DNA of 64,000 nucleotides from Thamnaconus septentrionalis (taxonomy: Eukaryota > Chordata > Actinopteri > Tetraodontiformes > Monacanthidae): NCBI GenBank assembly GCA_009823395.1, contig CM020514.1, forward strand, positions 9,548,966-9,612,965, given 5' to 3'. The notes under the pieces are model-generated. The model was not told the origin of the DNA, ran no database searches, and saw only the letters and a list, made by a program, of their open reading frames with translations. Each line of letters begins with the position of its first letter. Position 1 is the stretch's first letter. A program made the translations under genes and the position numbers. This document shows, piece by piece, positions 1-12,213 of this stretch.

Positions 1-283
1 GGGGGTTTCTAAAAAAGACGTGCCGGCGACAAAGATTTGTCTTGTCACTTGTCCTCTTGCAGGTTCTCCGCCAGCTTATTACCATTTTACAATCAGCCCA
101 TGAGCAGCTGCTTCCGTTGATAACGGCTTGATGTATTTGTCTGTAATTGTGGGATGATGGCCGAGACTTAATGCATGCGGGCATGTACAGAATCGTAACT
201 CGCCGCTCGCCGGTTCGGAAAGACTGTTATCTCGGGCCCTCTTTACCTGTGTAAACACTCCGGGAATGCCACGCAACATCTTT

Positions 284-286
<3 letters not shown>

Positions 287-321
<35 letters not shown>
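287..321. repeat. (CT)n microsatellite
   Basis: An almost pure CT dinucleotide tract flanked by T runs. It is a simple polypyrimidine repeat with no associated gene. Confidence 0.95.
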
Positions 322-322
<1 letters not shown>

Positions 323-1570
323 TTTTTGCCTCCTCACATCAACGGAAAACTTAATCAGCGCCCCAAATAAACCAGCCCCAAAAAACTCTCAGCGCTTTTG
401 GGAGAGGGTATTTTACAAGAAGCTGCACAATGGATTATATTATTGTGCTGCTCTGCTGTTGTCGGTGATAAGGGGAGGAAAAGCACACTCCCAGCAGAAT
501 CTAATGGGACGACATCTGCATAGTGTTGTCAAAATAATTGAAATTGCACTTCAAGCCTCCCCCCCTCCAAATGACTGTGGCTGTGCAAAATTGGCTTGTT
601 TGATGTGAATTTACAACATTAATCTCCCGCAAATTATTATCATCATTATTATTATTATTTTACGCGGCCTTCATGCAAGTCATTACAGCCCCTCGTCGCG
701 CTGTTTGAAATGTTGCTGCGGAGGAAATCTCGGCAGGCTACGACTTCACTTGTGCTTTGTGATAAAACCAAAAAGCTAATGTTCAAATCTAGCAGCGAGC
801 TCAGCACCGTAGTCAGAGCAAGGTTTCCCCAGTATTAATGCATCCAATTATGCAATGCAAAAGGTCCTGTGGCAAATCTGCTTACATATCTCATGCCATT
901 AATCGTCCTAAAAGCTTTCTCAGAAAACAGCAGATTTAACTCAGTGTTTACATTTTGCTTTCCTGCTTTTTTCTGCAAGAAGAACAGACAACAGTCTCAG
1001 AGGAGAAAATCAGAGCAACAGAAATCAGACTTGCAGCATTGTCACTGATCTGGGAGAGCTATCAGTGGCGTACCAGGTCCCTTTGTGACATCACAAAAGG
1101 CACCGCAGCTGTGTTCTTTCGTGCCGATGTTCTTGGAGCCAGCAAAATGAAATAGAGGATGTACTTTTCTCATTTCTGCCTAGTTTGCCGGCAGGCTGGA
1201 GACAGATACCGTTAGAAAAGATAATGAAGGTTGAGTTTTATTGGGTCCTTTTTGTTTGTGCTCTTCCTGATGGCCTGAACGCCACTTTTTTCTTGGCTAC
1301 TTAAAAGCCCTTCCCACCACTTTTGATCTCAAAGTAGGTCTGTGTGGATGATTAAAGATACCGCGGTGCCGCAGTGGGGGAAAAAAAACAACAAAAAAAC
1401 AAAACAAAAACTGCAACTAATCACGTCACATTAGTTTCTTGGCTTGGAGGAGGTGCATTTGGAAAAGAGGGAACGCTTGGCAGAGGCAGTGGAGAAAATG
1501 ATTTCAGTGAACCGGGTTGCTTGCTTGTCTCCCCCCTCGGCCACACTGAGGTTGACTGATCACGCCGCGG

Positions 1571-1584
1571 CCAGTAGATGGTGC
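1571..1584 (+). promoter_or_regulatory. CTCF-like motif
   Basis: CCAGTAGATGGTGC agrees with the vertebrate CTCF core CCASYAGRKGGCRS at 13 of 14 positions; the single mismatch is T for C at position 12. CTCF is the zinc-finger insulator and loop-anchor protein. One motif is weak evidence of occupancy, and about one 13/14 match is expected by chance in a window of this size. Confidence 0.3.
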
Positions 1585-4011
1585 TAAGATTCTCCTCGTG
1601 CTTCCTTCAGGGACAGAGTGCGGGCATGAACATGGAACCGTTTGAAGGCATGTTGACTGGGGGCGTGTTCACATGTGAAGCCACTCCCACGACGCCTGTC
1701 CGCCCTGTCGGCTGAATGGGGAGCAGAAGTCTTCTTCTTTGAGCTGTTTACTTTTGTTGGAGGGCAGGGTAGGACGGGACCTGCTGCTCGGAGGCAAACC
1801 ACACTAGGCCGCGTCCCTCCAGGCCCCCGTGGTGATCTGGCGCTTTAGATGCCTCGTTTTTTTCTTCTTCTTCTTTTGGGTGGGGGGTAAGCTCCGCACA
1901 GTGGGACCAGAGTCGGCCTTTGAGGCATAGCGAGCGCGTCTCTTCTTTCCTCTCCTCCTTTGCCTCAGTTTTTATCTCCCCCTCTCATACTTGCCCCAGC
2001 TCCTCCTCTATGTCCCTCTTAACTTTGCCTATCAGCCTTCTGGCCCCGAGGAGCATCTGTGCCCCTCCTCGCTCCCCGTCTGCCCCGTGCCTTTGAGCCA
2101 GGCCCCCGAAGCTGAAGCCAATCATTTATTCATCCCCCAACATGAATTAACAATCCTCTATTTTCCATCACACCAACAACCTGATGGTTGAGTTTCTCCC
2201 CTGACCTGCTTTGGGATTTACTTCTGTGGAAGTGCATGGAAAGTGGGAGCCCCAGTATTGAACATGCACACAGAGTGAGGACACTTTTTTTTTTTTTTTT
2301 TGGCCTGTGACCCAGAATGCAACAATACAAAGCAACAGTTCAGTTCCTGGAGCTCTGCAGTCCAACTGAGACAAAGGAAAATACGTTTAAGGTGACGTTA
2401 TATGTGGCTTTAATAAGAGGAGAAGAGGAAATTAAGAAATAATGCTGATCAGATAAAACAGAAGATTTAGTTCAGGGGTCTGCAGCCTCACCTGATCCTA
2501 ATTAGGGAGTTGCTATTGTGGGGGCCCATTTTGTCTCCATCTACATTTTCCAAATTAATGAGCTCACGAAGGTAACAGACGTTTTGTCTTTGCCCTGAAA
2601 ATGAAACTTCAAAAAAGCTTGTTCTGCTGTCGCAATTAACTGTGCCACAGTGAGAACCAGATCCAACACTGAGGCAATAATGAAATCAGCCCCAGTCACA
2701 CGCATGCATATTTCCGGAATCCATTTTTCTTTCCATTAAAACTTAAGTTTTTCATCTTTATTTGGGTCTTGTTTTTGTCACGAGCTGCAACAACTTTTTT
2801 GAGTGAGGTGTGATTTAGGAAAAAAAAAAATGCAGCAGGTGAAGATGCTATAGAAGCGGTAAAGGTGACAGCGTGATAGGAAATACGACCGCATGGTGAG
2901 ACTGGAAAGGTCATCTGATGAGGCGAAGTAGCTGAGAAAACACAAGCGGGAGTTTGAGGCAGCAGGTTGTAGTTTTCCCGTCGATTCTCGCCGCAGTAAT
3001 TGCCCTCGAATCCTGTCATTGTTGCAACGTTGCCAGGCAACAGAAACTCCAGGAAGTGGCTGCAAAGAGATGGGAATAGTCAAAATGGAGGCGATGCAAC
3101 TTGCTTTTATCAGTGAGCTTGCTTCTAGACAGGCACGCAGCCCGGCAAGAGCTTTAATAAAACATTAAAGTTGCAGCAAAGATACGCGGGAGGGTTCGGT
3201 TTCATGTTTCCCTCGTGCGCCTTTGAATGAGCGCGAGCAGGATAATCTGGGAAAAAATAAAAAAACGCGGTAATGGTAGCCGGCTGATTGGCCTCATCGG
3301 TGTTTTGCCGAGATTTTTGCTGACCGCTGCAAAAACCTTTGTCAGGCAGGTCCTGTTGATTCGGCAGGAGGTACAAAAATCTCACTTGTAGCTCGTGTGG
3401 CTGCGCCGGACGCCGTGATTCAAACGTTAACATATCGGAGGCATTCAGGGGCCGTGCGTCTCCCTCCGTGACGTGGGTTGGATGAAGTGAGGCGCGTGAC
3501 GGTCCAAGGACGCGGTTCAAAGCCACACCGGGTGCCATCGGATCTCTTTGAAGCCTCGCGCGGTGGATGGGCGAGAATGCGAGCCCGAGCGTTTGCGCAC
3601 AACGCCACTCATCTGGATGTTTATGCCTTGCTGGGAATTAAATTGCTTCCAGCTATAAGAGGAAGCCGCTGTGATCTATTTTCACAGCAACTCTCAACCC
3701 CAACAGGCGCGTACGTTCACCGGCTTGCCCCAGAAAGTGTGCCTCGCGCTATTTAACCTCCCAGCGAAGACACAACCTCCGTGGAACGCACTCTAAAGGG
3801 GTGGGGGTGGGTGGGAGGGGCGGTGGGGGGATGCTGCTGCGCCCTGGAGCCACATTAGCATGGCAAACTCGGCGTGACAGCAATTTTGCCACAGCGGCGC
3901 TGTGATGATGGGGCGGACGCTCCGAGTTTTGGCTGCTCCGAGAGGGAGGTGGAGGGGGAGCGGTTTCTCCTTTCCAAAGTGTGTTATCATGTAGCCCAGA
4001 GTGGAGCTGCA

Positions 4012-4049
4012 GGGGGGAGGAGGGAGAGGGAGGGGAGGGGAGGGTGGCG
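4012..4049 (+). other. G-quadruplex-type G-run cluster
   Basis: At least four runs of three or more G with 1-3 base loops occur in succession, followed by a GGCGGCGGCG stretch. The pattern satisfies the usual G3+N1-7 quadruplex rule on the + strand. Whether it folds in vivo cannot be told from sequence. Confidence 0.6.
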
Positions 4050-4201
4050 GCGGCGAGGGCTTTGCAGGTCATGAGGCTGGCAGAGGAGCAGCGGAGGTGG
4101 GGCTGCGGAGGTGGAGGTGGAGGTGGAGCTGAACTGAATTCGGGGGTTTTAAAGCCGAGCCGCAGAGGAGCTCCGGGAGGGAGGGGGGGGAGGTTTTTTT
4201 T

Positions 4202-4233
4202 TGGTGGTGGTGGTGGTGGTGGGGGGGGGGGGG
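4202..4233 (+). repeat. (GGT)n followed by poly-G
   Basis: A T run leads into about six GGT units and then an uninterrupted G12-13 run. It is a simple repeat prone to length variation and sequencing error. It can also contribute to a quadruplex. Confidence 0.9.
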
Positions 4234-4437
4234 CAGTTTGGAGCGAACAGGCCTCGGTGGGCTGACAGCCGCTCACTCCGCAACATGAGTTTTGAGTCAA
4301 AGAGGAGGCGACGGCGCCGGGCCTTATTGGAGAAGACAGGGAGAACACGGCGACGGGCTCTGCCCCTCCCGCCAGGAGAGAGCGGAAAATCACATGGAAA
4401 CAAATGGAGAGCGCACGGGATGCTCCCACCACTGCGG

Positions 4438-4477
4438 CACACACACACACACACACACGCGCGCGCGCGCACACACG
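4438..4477. repeat. (CA)n-(CG)n-(CA)n alternating purine-pyrimidine tract
   Basis: About ten CA units pass into six CG units and back to CA. Alternating CA/CG is the classic Z-DNA-forming composition. It lies at the right edge of the CpG-rich block. Confidence 0.9.
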
Positions 4478-4559
4478 GCCGACGCCGTCCAAATCAATTC
4501 CTACGAGCGGCGTTGGCTGCTGCAAAAACACCCACTGTTACTGTATTAATCAAGGCGCA

Positions 4560-7500
4560 GTTTCAGGAAGAGGCTCATTGTGAGAGCAAATAATTAAAAA
4601 AAAAGCCTCAAGCTCATAAAAGGAAAAGCACCCACGTCGGTTGCAAAGGATTCTTACGGTTCAGCCACTGGAGGGGTTATGAAAAACAGAATTTTTTCTT
4701 TTGCTCGTCTCAGAGTCAGAGTCATAATCGGACCAGACGTGATTCTTTGGCATGTGTGTACAGCAAGAGAAGAGAGCCGCACATCAAGAAAACATCTCCG
4801 TGTCGAGATCCCGCTGCAGAGCGTGAACGTTCTCTCGTTCCTCGTGTTGGTTGGAGTCTCCATGTTTGATATTTTGCCTCTGAAGTGTCACCGCCGCGGC
4901 GCTTCCGCCGTGACGTTCCGTCTGTGTCTGCCTGTTTGTCTGTGATCTCAAACCAAACGTGTAATTTCGTCCACCCCCCCCCTCGCGACTTTTCTTCAAA
5001 GCGGAAAACTTGTGCAAAACAGGAATGTAGCTTCACGGGCAGCCGTATGTTGAATGTATTCCGTCTCGTTCTGCCAATGCTGTTGTGACTTCATTTTAAA
5101 TTTTTAAACACCATATCTCAAATCCATTTGCACGTGTCACACAGCCCTATAATTTGCTCTTGAAACCACCTCCGTCATTATTTCCCTCGATATGCTGTTT
5201 TTCCGGCGCATCCCCTGAACTCCTGAAAGGTGACATTTCTATTTTCTTCCGAGCACAAGATAATTTCCCCGTGTGCATAATTTTCAAGTGAGCAATTTGT
5301 TCTTCCTCTTATCATAAACTGGACTCTGTTGCCGTAAAGTAAACAGGCACACCATTAAACAGAATGGTTGCACAAGGTTGAAATGATACTTAGTAATATA
5401 AATCTTTGTGAATAGTTTTAATAAAACTATCTCCACCCTGAAAAATATCTTAACCCACGCGAGTGTGATGTGACTTGTTTTGCGATGTTTGACTTGATAA
5501 ATAAGGTGGCTACGTCCTTCAATGCTTATGTTGTGTCATCCAAGTGTCTGGAAACAGTGGAGTGGTGTTGCCCTCTACTATTTTCCAACTAAAAAGGCAA
5601 CCACTGCCAATATTCATGCTACATAAAAATAGGTTACAGGCTACAGTGGATATTGAGACTGAAAGGAAAGGTTTCAACGTCCCTGTTTGTGTCAGATGGG
5701 TCTGACGTCTCTTTGGGACACAGGGAGAAATATTGTGTTTTTCCTTGTTATGCATTCTTTTGACGTTGGAGTTTTTGGCCATCCATGAAACTCGAACTAT
5801 CACTTTACCCTTTTTCTGGGAAAAAAAAAGCCATCCAATTCCGCAAGACTGAAGACTAATGGAGAATCATGTCCTCCAGCGGCCCATTACTGCCACCTCC
5901 TTAACGCCAATAACTAGCCCCACATAATGCACTTCTCCTGGTTGTTCACTCCTGAAATAAAGGCATTTTAGCCGCCTGCTTGATGGGAGCTTTCATTTAG
6001 TTTTCTCATCACTCTGTTTCGCGGCCCTAATTACTTCCTTGATGGAGAATTGTGGCTGAAAAGGGAATAATGCCCTCTCACAGATGGGCAGGACGAAGGA
6101 GACACATCCTATAAACCGTCTAATCAATTTCAGCAACTGAAGGCTGGAGTGGCCATTGGAAGATATATATTTTTAATTCATCAGCTAGATTCAAATATGT
6201 CACAGCTGCAGACTTTTTTTCTTTTTCTTTTTTTGCTTTCACCACAGACATCCCCTCCCGGGTTATTTTAGCAACGTGCCACGAGCCAGGTGTTCATTCT
6301 GGCAGGGAACGGCAGCGCAAGTCTTCACAGCAATAGAGAACAATTACCAGCAGCTCCACTCAACATCAAAATGCCCTCAGCATCATTAAAACCGTAACTG
6401 CAACCTGTATCTAATTTTGCAAGCTACGGCGCGAACCCCTTCATCTACCATTTGAACAGCCCCAACGCTTTTGTTCGGCAGCAAGTAGGTTAGACAAAGG
6501 AAAAAAAAAAAAGGTTCCCAGAGCTGTGTTTTTACCGGTGACGCATAAAAGACGCATGCAGGCTAGTTTTCCCTTTCAATTGGCACTCCACTTCATTTGA
6601 AACGGAGGTGATGTGTCACCCAGGCCCTCGCGGACACTGAAGGCCACTTGTTTCCATAGCAGCGCACAGGGAACTTCCTGCAGGTCCTGGAGGGTACAGT
6701 CAGCTGTAATTTTTCACCCTACCGAGACCTACTTAGAGCCTCAACTTTTCCATAAAGGTACACAGCACTCAGATCAAGAGCGCCGTGAAGTGGCTAGCAT
6801 TGTTGCGCCGCACTGAACTAGCTTGTTTTAAGATGGGAGCTTTGCAAGCCGGTTGCTGTTTTTGTCTATAGAGCTCCCACTAGAGTTTTGTAGTGCATGT
6901 CACTGTCATAAAAACCTACTCGTATTTAGGCTTTTTTCTTTTTTTTTTTCAAACGTAAAACAAGAGGTCCATCTAGACAGGCTAGCATGGCTGGTTTAGC
7001 TTTATCTAATTGGTCCATTTGAATATAACAGACAGTTTCCCCCAATCCCCTCTCAGGTTTTGTGTGCATCTTCTGCAGCCTTGTTAGCAGATGGATTTCT
7101 TAATTTGCGCGGCATCTAAAAATAACAAATCTGGCACAACTATAAAGAATACGGCCCATGCGCTAATTCTGAACACTGCCACAACTACTCAGCCACACAA
7201 ATCAGAGGCTGTTGTTAAATTTGGAGCCGCACTATAAGCAACAAGTGTGTTTGCGTGCGTGTGCATATAGATGTTACGTTCCAGCTGGAGATGGTGAGTC
7301 CGCACGGGGTGGAAATAATTTTATCCTCACGAACAGAAGTGTGACAAATTAAATTGTCAACATTTGCAGCTTTAGAATTCCTGGAGAGGCCCAGCAGCGC
7401 AAACTCCAAAACACACAGCAAACAAAACAGTGTTTAATTCTTTGGACTGTATTTAACTGGCTTCCAACCAGCCCGCGTGTCAAAAGAATTATAGAAATTG

Positions 7501-7685
7501 GAGGCAGTTAATTGGCATATTTAATGCCTGCGTGTTTGAAAAAAATAACAACAAAACAAACAGTTCATAACCGATTAAAAAGAATCTTAATGTCGACATT
7601 CACAGTGTGACGTGGTGTGGCGATGGCGGATAGAGACCGATGGCCTCATGTTTCCTGCCTCTCTGACTAAAAACCCCACAGAAAG

Positions 7686-7686
<1 letters not shown>
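4560..7686. other. AT-rich non-coding DNA, no gene seen
   Basis: Frames are short and no domain is recognisable. A repeat-free patch at about 5,840-6,160 is described separately. A short CTCF-like match (11 of 14) lies near 5,566-5,579 on the minus strand. Small poly-A and poly-T runs occur near 5,821, 6,209 and 6,500. Confidence 0.6.
5840..6160. promoter_or_regulatory. Candidate conserved regulatory element
   Basis: This 320-bp patch lacks simple repeats and transposon signatures. It packs several homeodomain-type ATTA/TAAT cores, including CCTAATTACTTCC near 6,027-6,039 and TCTAATCAATTT near 6,119. The texture resembles vertebrate conserved non-coding elements, but conservation is not shown here and this is inference only. 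Confidence 0.2.

Positions 7687-7735
<49 letters not shown>
7687..7735. repeat. (AC)n microsatellite, 49 bp
   Basis: A pure AC dinucleotide tract of about 24 units. It is likely polymorphic and usable as a length marker. Confidence 0.97.
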
Positions 7736-7736
<1 letters not shown>

Positions 7737-10700
7737 CAGTGATGAATTGGCCCTCAGGGGGTCACATTATCTGTCCTTCAATATCTGATTTGTTTATTGC
7801 AACCGTTGGCATTAAAAAAAAGGAAATAAACTCATAAAATACCAGACAGACAGATGGACAAAGAAATAAAAACTTTTGATAGTCTCAAATCTGGGACTTC
7901 AAAGACCATTTTCTCTCTTTTTTCCCCCTTTTTTTAAATTCTGTCACCAGTTTTAATGAAGCCTTCTCAGAGGGGAGCAAGCAGAGAGTCTCTTTATTAA
8001 AGCGCAGCCACTGAGGGCCCCCTATGGACCTACATAACAAAGTGTGTCGTTAAAAATTAACTTTGGGTGGATGAGACTTAGTCACAGAGGAGAAGGGGAG
8101 TGCAAGCTGAGATCAGCCGGCCCTGTAGCTCTGAGACCGAGGAGGTGACAGGCGCTGCAGGAACAAAGCTCCGAGGTTCTGTCACAGCACGTTCTGCAGC
8201 CACATTGATCCTGGGTTGCTGGGAATAAAAAGGTGGCGGCTTTTAAAAATCACGCAGAATGACAAGACGGAGAGACAATGAAACACTGTTCTGCATTTCC
8301 TTCCCCCTCCGCACGTCTCAGCCAGTGGGGGGAGAGCCTGCCTGCCTCCCGTGTCTTTGCCAGTGGCTCCTTCCATACCTCCATCTGTCCGCATGCCAAA
8401 GAGCTGATTTCCTTTGCATACTGCAAAATGTTTTATTCTATTTAATGTGTAATATATGATTATTGAATGGAGATTACGACATCTAAAGTGCTTTACTAGT
8501 TTTAAATAGCAATTGAAGGTTTTTATTCGTTCATATTAAATCACTTAAAATTTTGACTAAAAAAGATTTAAAACATCAATTTTGTTGGTGTACTTCCAAC
8601 AATAAGAAGTAGATTTGTTTGGTTTAAAAACACCTAATTTGAGCTGTACAGGCCTCACAACACAAGTGTCTCTCTCACTCAGCCTCTACTCCCCCCTCCC
8701 CTACCTGCTTCATCTGTGGCTCCGCCTTGGAACAGCCCGCCCCCTTTTGATTGGCCAGCCGCTCACTGCTAGCACTGGCTAGCAGGGAAGATGGCTTCCA
8801 GCGCTCACGCTCCGAGGCTTGACCCACAAAAGTCGGCACAGGCATTTCTACGATAATCAGGTCGACTTGTGAGGTAGAAAGTCGAGCAAAACCCGCATGG
8901 CTTGTTTCAGCGCAGAAACACAGAAACAAAAGCCAGCCCATCTTGAGATGAGTAAGTTGCCATTTTTTGTTTTATACTTGGTGTGTTTGTTGGTGTGCCA
9001 GTAATGCAAATAAAACGTGCTAAAGAGCAAAATAAGTCAGCTTTTCACAATAAGACCCAGTTGAAGTGAATAGCGGTTGTGTTTTATTCCCTGATATTAA
9101 TAATCATCCATCATATTGACAATAATAATGAGCTTTTAAATTTACATAAATTTAGAAAATGTGTGTATCTACAAAATGTATGTATCTACAGTAGCCCGAG
9201 TGTGACTCATGACTTCATCACAACTGGTTTATGAATGACGTAGCATCAGGTGGGATGACAGAAAACAGGGACTGACAACAGGATTCAGGGATAAACATTA
9301 ACAGTGTTTGGAATTTGGCTCGGTAGAGGCTACCAAATAATACATGCCGGCTATTTTAACGCACAAAAAGAAATTAAAAATTGATGCTTGGCAAACAATG
9401 AAACCTACAAGGAATCAAGCCAAAGGCACTGCTGGGATTTGACCCAGAGACAGAAAGACAGACGGACTGACAGACAGGCAGGCACATGACTAGCTAGGCC
9501 AATACAGACCGCCCTGATTTTGGGTGTGACATGAATGGTTTGAAAATTATCAAATGATAAAACACACATGCAGTAAAATGCCATGTTGTGAATTATGACA
9601 AATGGCAGCAGTCACTTTGTAGGATGTCAGTGGAGCCTCAAGGTGTGTTGTCCTTCTTCAAGCTACATCCTGCGTCTTTGTTTGAACGCTGAAAACATCC
9701 AACACATAAAAAAAACTACAAAACTCTCTAATCAACCTTTACCATCCAGCTCCCCTCCAGCCGCCGCTGTCAGCCGCCTCTGACACACTTCCCTCTGTGT
9801 CACGCCGTCTCACCCCTCTCACATCCGCCGCTCTAAGACAAATCTTTCAACTCCGCAAGTTGAGCCCGAGGCGGGAACGTTTCCCCCTTCCTTCCTTCCT
9901 TGGCACCGTAGGTACAAGGTCACACAGATCTGGGGATCTTCTCCACCATGAGTGACAGAGAGAGAGAGAGAAGCTCTGACAAAAGGGCCGCCTCACCTCA
10001 GCGCTGCGTAGCCTGTCGCGCTTGAACGAGACACGGGCCAACAGCAGCTGCCTGTCGTCTGTTCAGCTGCCTGTTGACGCACGCGCTGAGTCGGCAAACG
10101 GCAGTTTGGACATGCGCTTCTGAACTCTTGCAGTGGGAAAAGTCAATGAAAATAGCAAAATTCTGTTTGTGAGGTTATGGGTGATGCGGCTGAAGTTTTT
10201 TTTGTGTTTTTTCTTTAATGGGAGGGATGTGTAAGGCCGGCTACAAACTGTGCTGAACAGTCTCAAATTGACTTTATATGCGCAGATGGCGCCATGAAAA
10301 CGTAGCCTACAGCGTGCGTAGCCGACGTCAGCACACTGAAGTACGAACGCTATCAGGTTTTTATTGGTCCACTGATGTAGGCGGTGACAGCAGTTGCTGG
10401 ACTGTTAGACATCCACCATGCATTTCCAATACTGTCGATTTCTATTTTAAGACAGCTGCACCCATCCCGGAACTTACTGGTTCAGAGCAAAAATGAACTG
10501 ACGTGTCTCTGATGATGATTATCTTTGGTCTCCTTCTTTTCCTGCAGAGGTAGCCGCAGCCAATCATCTGCCTCCTTATTACCATCTCCTCTGCATCCTG
10601 TTGTCTCTCATGTCCTCATTCACTGCGTCTCTCTCTGGTCTTCCTCTCGACCTTCTGCCCGCCTGTTCCAACCTCCTGATACCGAACCAAAACAATGTAT

Positions 10701-11500
10701 ACACACATCAGGTAAAGAAAAACTTGCATAAATATTTAATTTGTATCAGTACTTCTATACATATAGATAGCTCTTTCCCATTTCAAATGACCTTATTATC
10801 CTCATGAATGTAGCATCAGGAAGTGTTGAGGTAACAAATGTTACCCAAGCAGTAGTTTGCCGCACTCATAAATATCTGGAAGCCAATGGCCACCACTTTG
10901 AGCACCTCTGGTAATCATAGAGGCCAAAGCAAACTTGTATTATTCTTAATTAAATATTTATGCATGTTTTTCTTTTACTGATCTGTGTATGCATGATTTT
11001 GGCTGACAGTATATGCACCTTCTCTCTTCTGGACCCGTCCAAACCATCTCAGTCTGATTTCTATAAACACCTGAAATGCACTGCGTCTGTCTCTGGCTTG
11101 CTCATTCTTGATACTACAGTGCCGTGCGCCATGGAGAAAATGTGGAAACATCTCTGCGGGTGCACAAATATTTTCCTGATATTGGGATATAACGGGATGT
11201 GGCTGACAGGGTTTTTTGCCTGCAATGTTGGGCACGCTGCACAGACTTTCCCGAGCTCTGCTGATGGGACATGTTGTGGGCAGTGTTTTGATTTCTGTTG
11301 TCTTTGTCATGCAAAATGTTACAATTCCATCTTTATCGGACTTAAGTCCTTTCTTTCTGGGGAAAAAACGGCTGACCCAGTTTTGCCGCTTCTTCGACCA
11401 TGTTCATTTTTAAATGCAGTTGTGTTTTGGCGGTTTGTTTGCGCTATTTTGAGAATCACCGGCGCGCAGGAAGCGCTAGCGACGTTGAATTAAGTTTGCA
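7736..11500. other. Non-coding DNA, no supported gene
   Basis: This stretch holds a small tandem duplication (9,156-9,172 repeated at 9,173-9,189), a degenerate GACA-rich patch near 9,440-9,483 and a short GA run near 9,957-9,971. A patch at about 8,700-8,945 looks from memory like a teleost interspersed repeat, but no second copy is in this window to confirm it. The 177-codon frame at 10,960-11,493 is discussed as a finding and is not annotated as a gene. Confidence 0.55.
9156..9189 (+). repeat. 17-bp tandem duplication
   Basis: Two adjacent copies of AAAATGTRTGTATCTAC differ at one position. It is a minor local duplication. Confidence 0.85.
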
Positions 11501-12032
11501 GGGCGGGAGACGCTGTGCAGGCTAGCGGGAGCGGAGCTGAGCCACGTTACCTGTGACAAATTGATGTAAATCACGGCCTCTCATCCCGGCTTAGTTCAGA
11601 CGGAGCGCAGATGTCTGCCGCGCTGGATGGAGGCCACGCCGAGGTAAAGGATGATTATATCCCCTCCCCGTCGCCCCCCGATCCCCCCCTCCCTCCTCCT
11701 GCTTCCCTCCCCCTGCCGCTCCCCCTCGCCCTCCGCTGTCATCTCACAACATTTCTCTTGCGCACAACGACAAAGCGGAGGATGGGTTGGAGCACCCATC
11801 ACCCTAATGTCTCCCCGCCTCACCCGCGAGCGGCTCATAAACATCAGCTCTCCTTCCCTCAAGTAGGCCAGTCTGCGTGTCAGCCACCGCTGCACGACCG
11901 GGGGGCGGGGGCACAGACGCACTAAGTGCAGGGTGGGAGGAGCACCAGACACGAGCATCAGCAGCTAAAGTCTCAAAAAGAAGAAAAAAAAAAAACGGAG
12001 CGAGATGACTGACAGTTCCGGCGCTCGGCCTC

Positions 12033-12040
12033 ATTTGCAT
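12033..12040 (+). promoter_or_regulatory. Octamer motif ATTTGCAT
   Basis: This is the exact POU/Oct octamer. Octamers are frequent by chance. It is noted because it lies 180 bp from a perfect DR1 in a repeat-free segment. Confidence 0.3.
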
Positions 12041-12213
12041 ATAAATTCACAATGCCTATACTTGAAAGCGATTTCTCCCTCCTTTCCTTTAAATATACCC
12101 TGGCTGGATGAGATGGTCCCGGCCCGGATTCCGACTCCTCTAACGAAAAATGGATTGCATCCCACACAAGGGCTGCGGCTGGATTTGAGAGTTTTAAAAG
12201 GGTCATCCTTTGC

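Larger units (their letters stand above)
1..3480. other. Non-coding single-copy DNA, no gene seen
   Basis: This stretch has mixed base composition and no open frame with a recognisable domain or convincing exon boundaries. It holds a CT microsatellite (287-321), a short ATT run (645-659), a T17 run (2285-2301) and a CTCF-like motif (1571-1584). Near 2472 a short CAGGGGTCTGCAGCC-type start resembles the terminus of a common hAT element of vertebrates, but no matching right end follows, so I do not annotate an element. The rest looks like ordinary teleost intergenic or intronic sequence. Confidence 0.6.
3480..4560. other. CpG- and purine-rich block, possible CpG island
   Basis: CpG density rises sharply from about 3,480 and the + strand becomes strongly purine-rich from about 3,780 to 4,250. 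The block includes G-runs that fit the quadruplex rule, a GGAGGT minisatellite-like stretch (about 4,106-4,127), a GGT/poly-G run (4,202-4,233) and a CA/CG alternating tract (4,438-4,477). Composition of this kind is common at vertebrate promoters, but I see no TATA box, no initiator with a following gene, and no exon that I recognise. The long minus-strand frame across it is proline-rich low-complexity translation of the purine tract. It may be a promoter or first exon of an unrecognised transcript. Confidence 0.4.

Noticed and set aside
2472..2500. hAT-like terminus CAGGGGTCTGCAGCC
   Set aside because: No matching inverted end or 8-bp duplication was found within the next kilobase.
2953..2975. 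let-7-like string TGAGGCAGCAGGTTGTAGTTTT
   Set aside because: It differs from let-7 inside the seed-proximal region, and there is no complementary star arm within about 80 bases on either side, so no precursor hairpin can form.
3749..4531. 260-codon minus-strand frame, the longest in the window
   Set aside because: It translates the purine-rich tract and the CA/CG repeat into long proline runs and CVCV strings. It has no domain and no credible start or splice context.
8700..8945. 88-codon minus-strand frame with a hydrophobic start
   Set aside because: The hydrophobic N-terminus is not followed by any domain, and the DNA looks from memory like a fish interspersed repeat. A single copy here cannot prove either view.
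9425..9510. tRNA-like A and B box words on the minus strand
   Set aside because: The B box is one base short and the A box is weak. No SINE body, tail or target duplication follows, and the interval is a degenerate GACA repeat.
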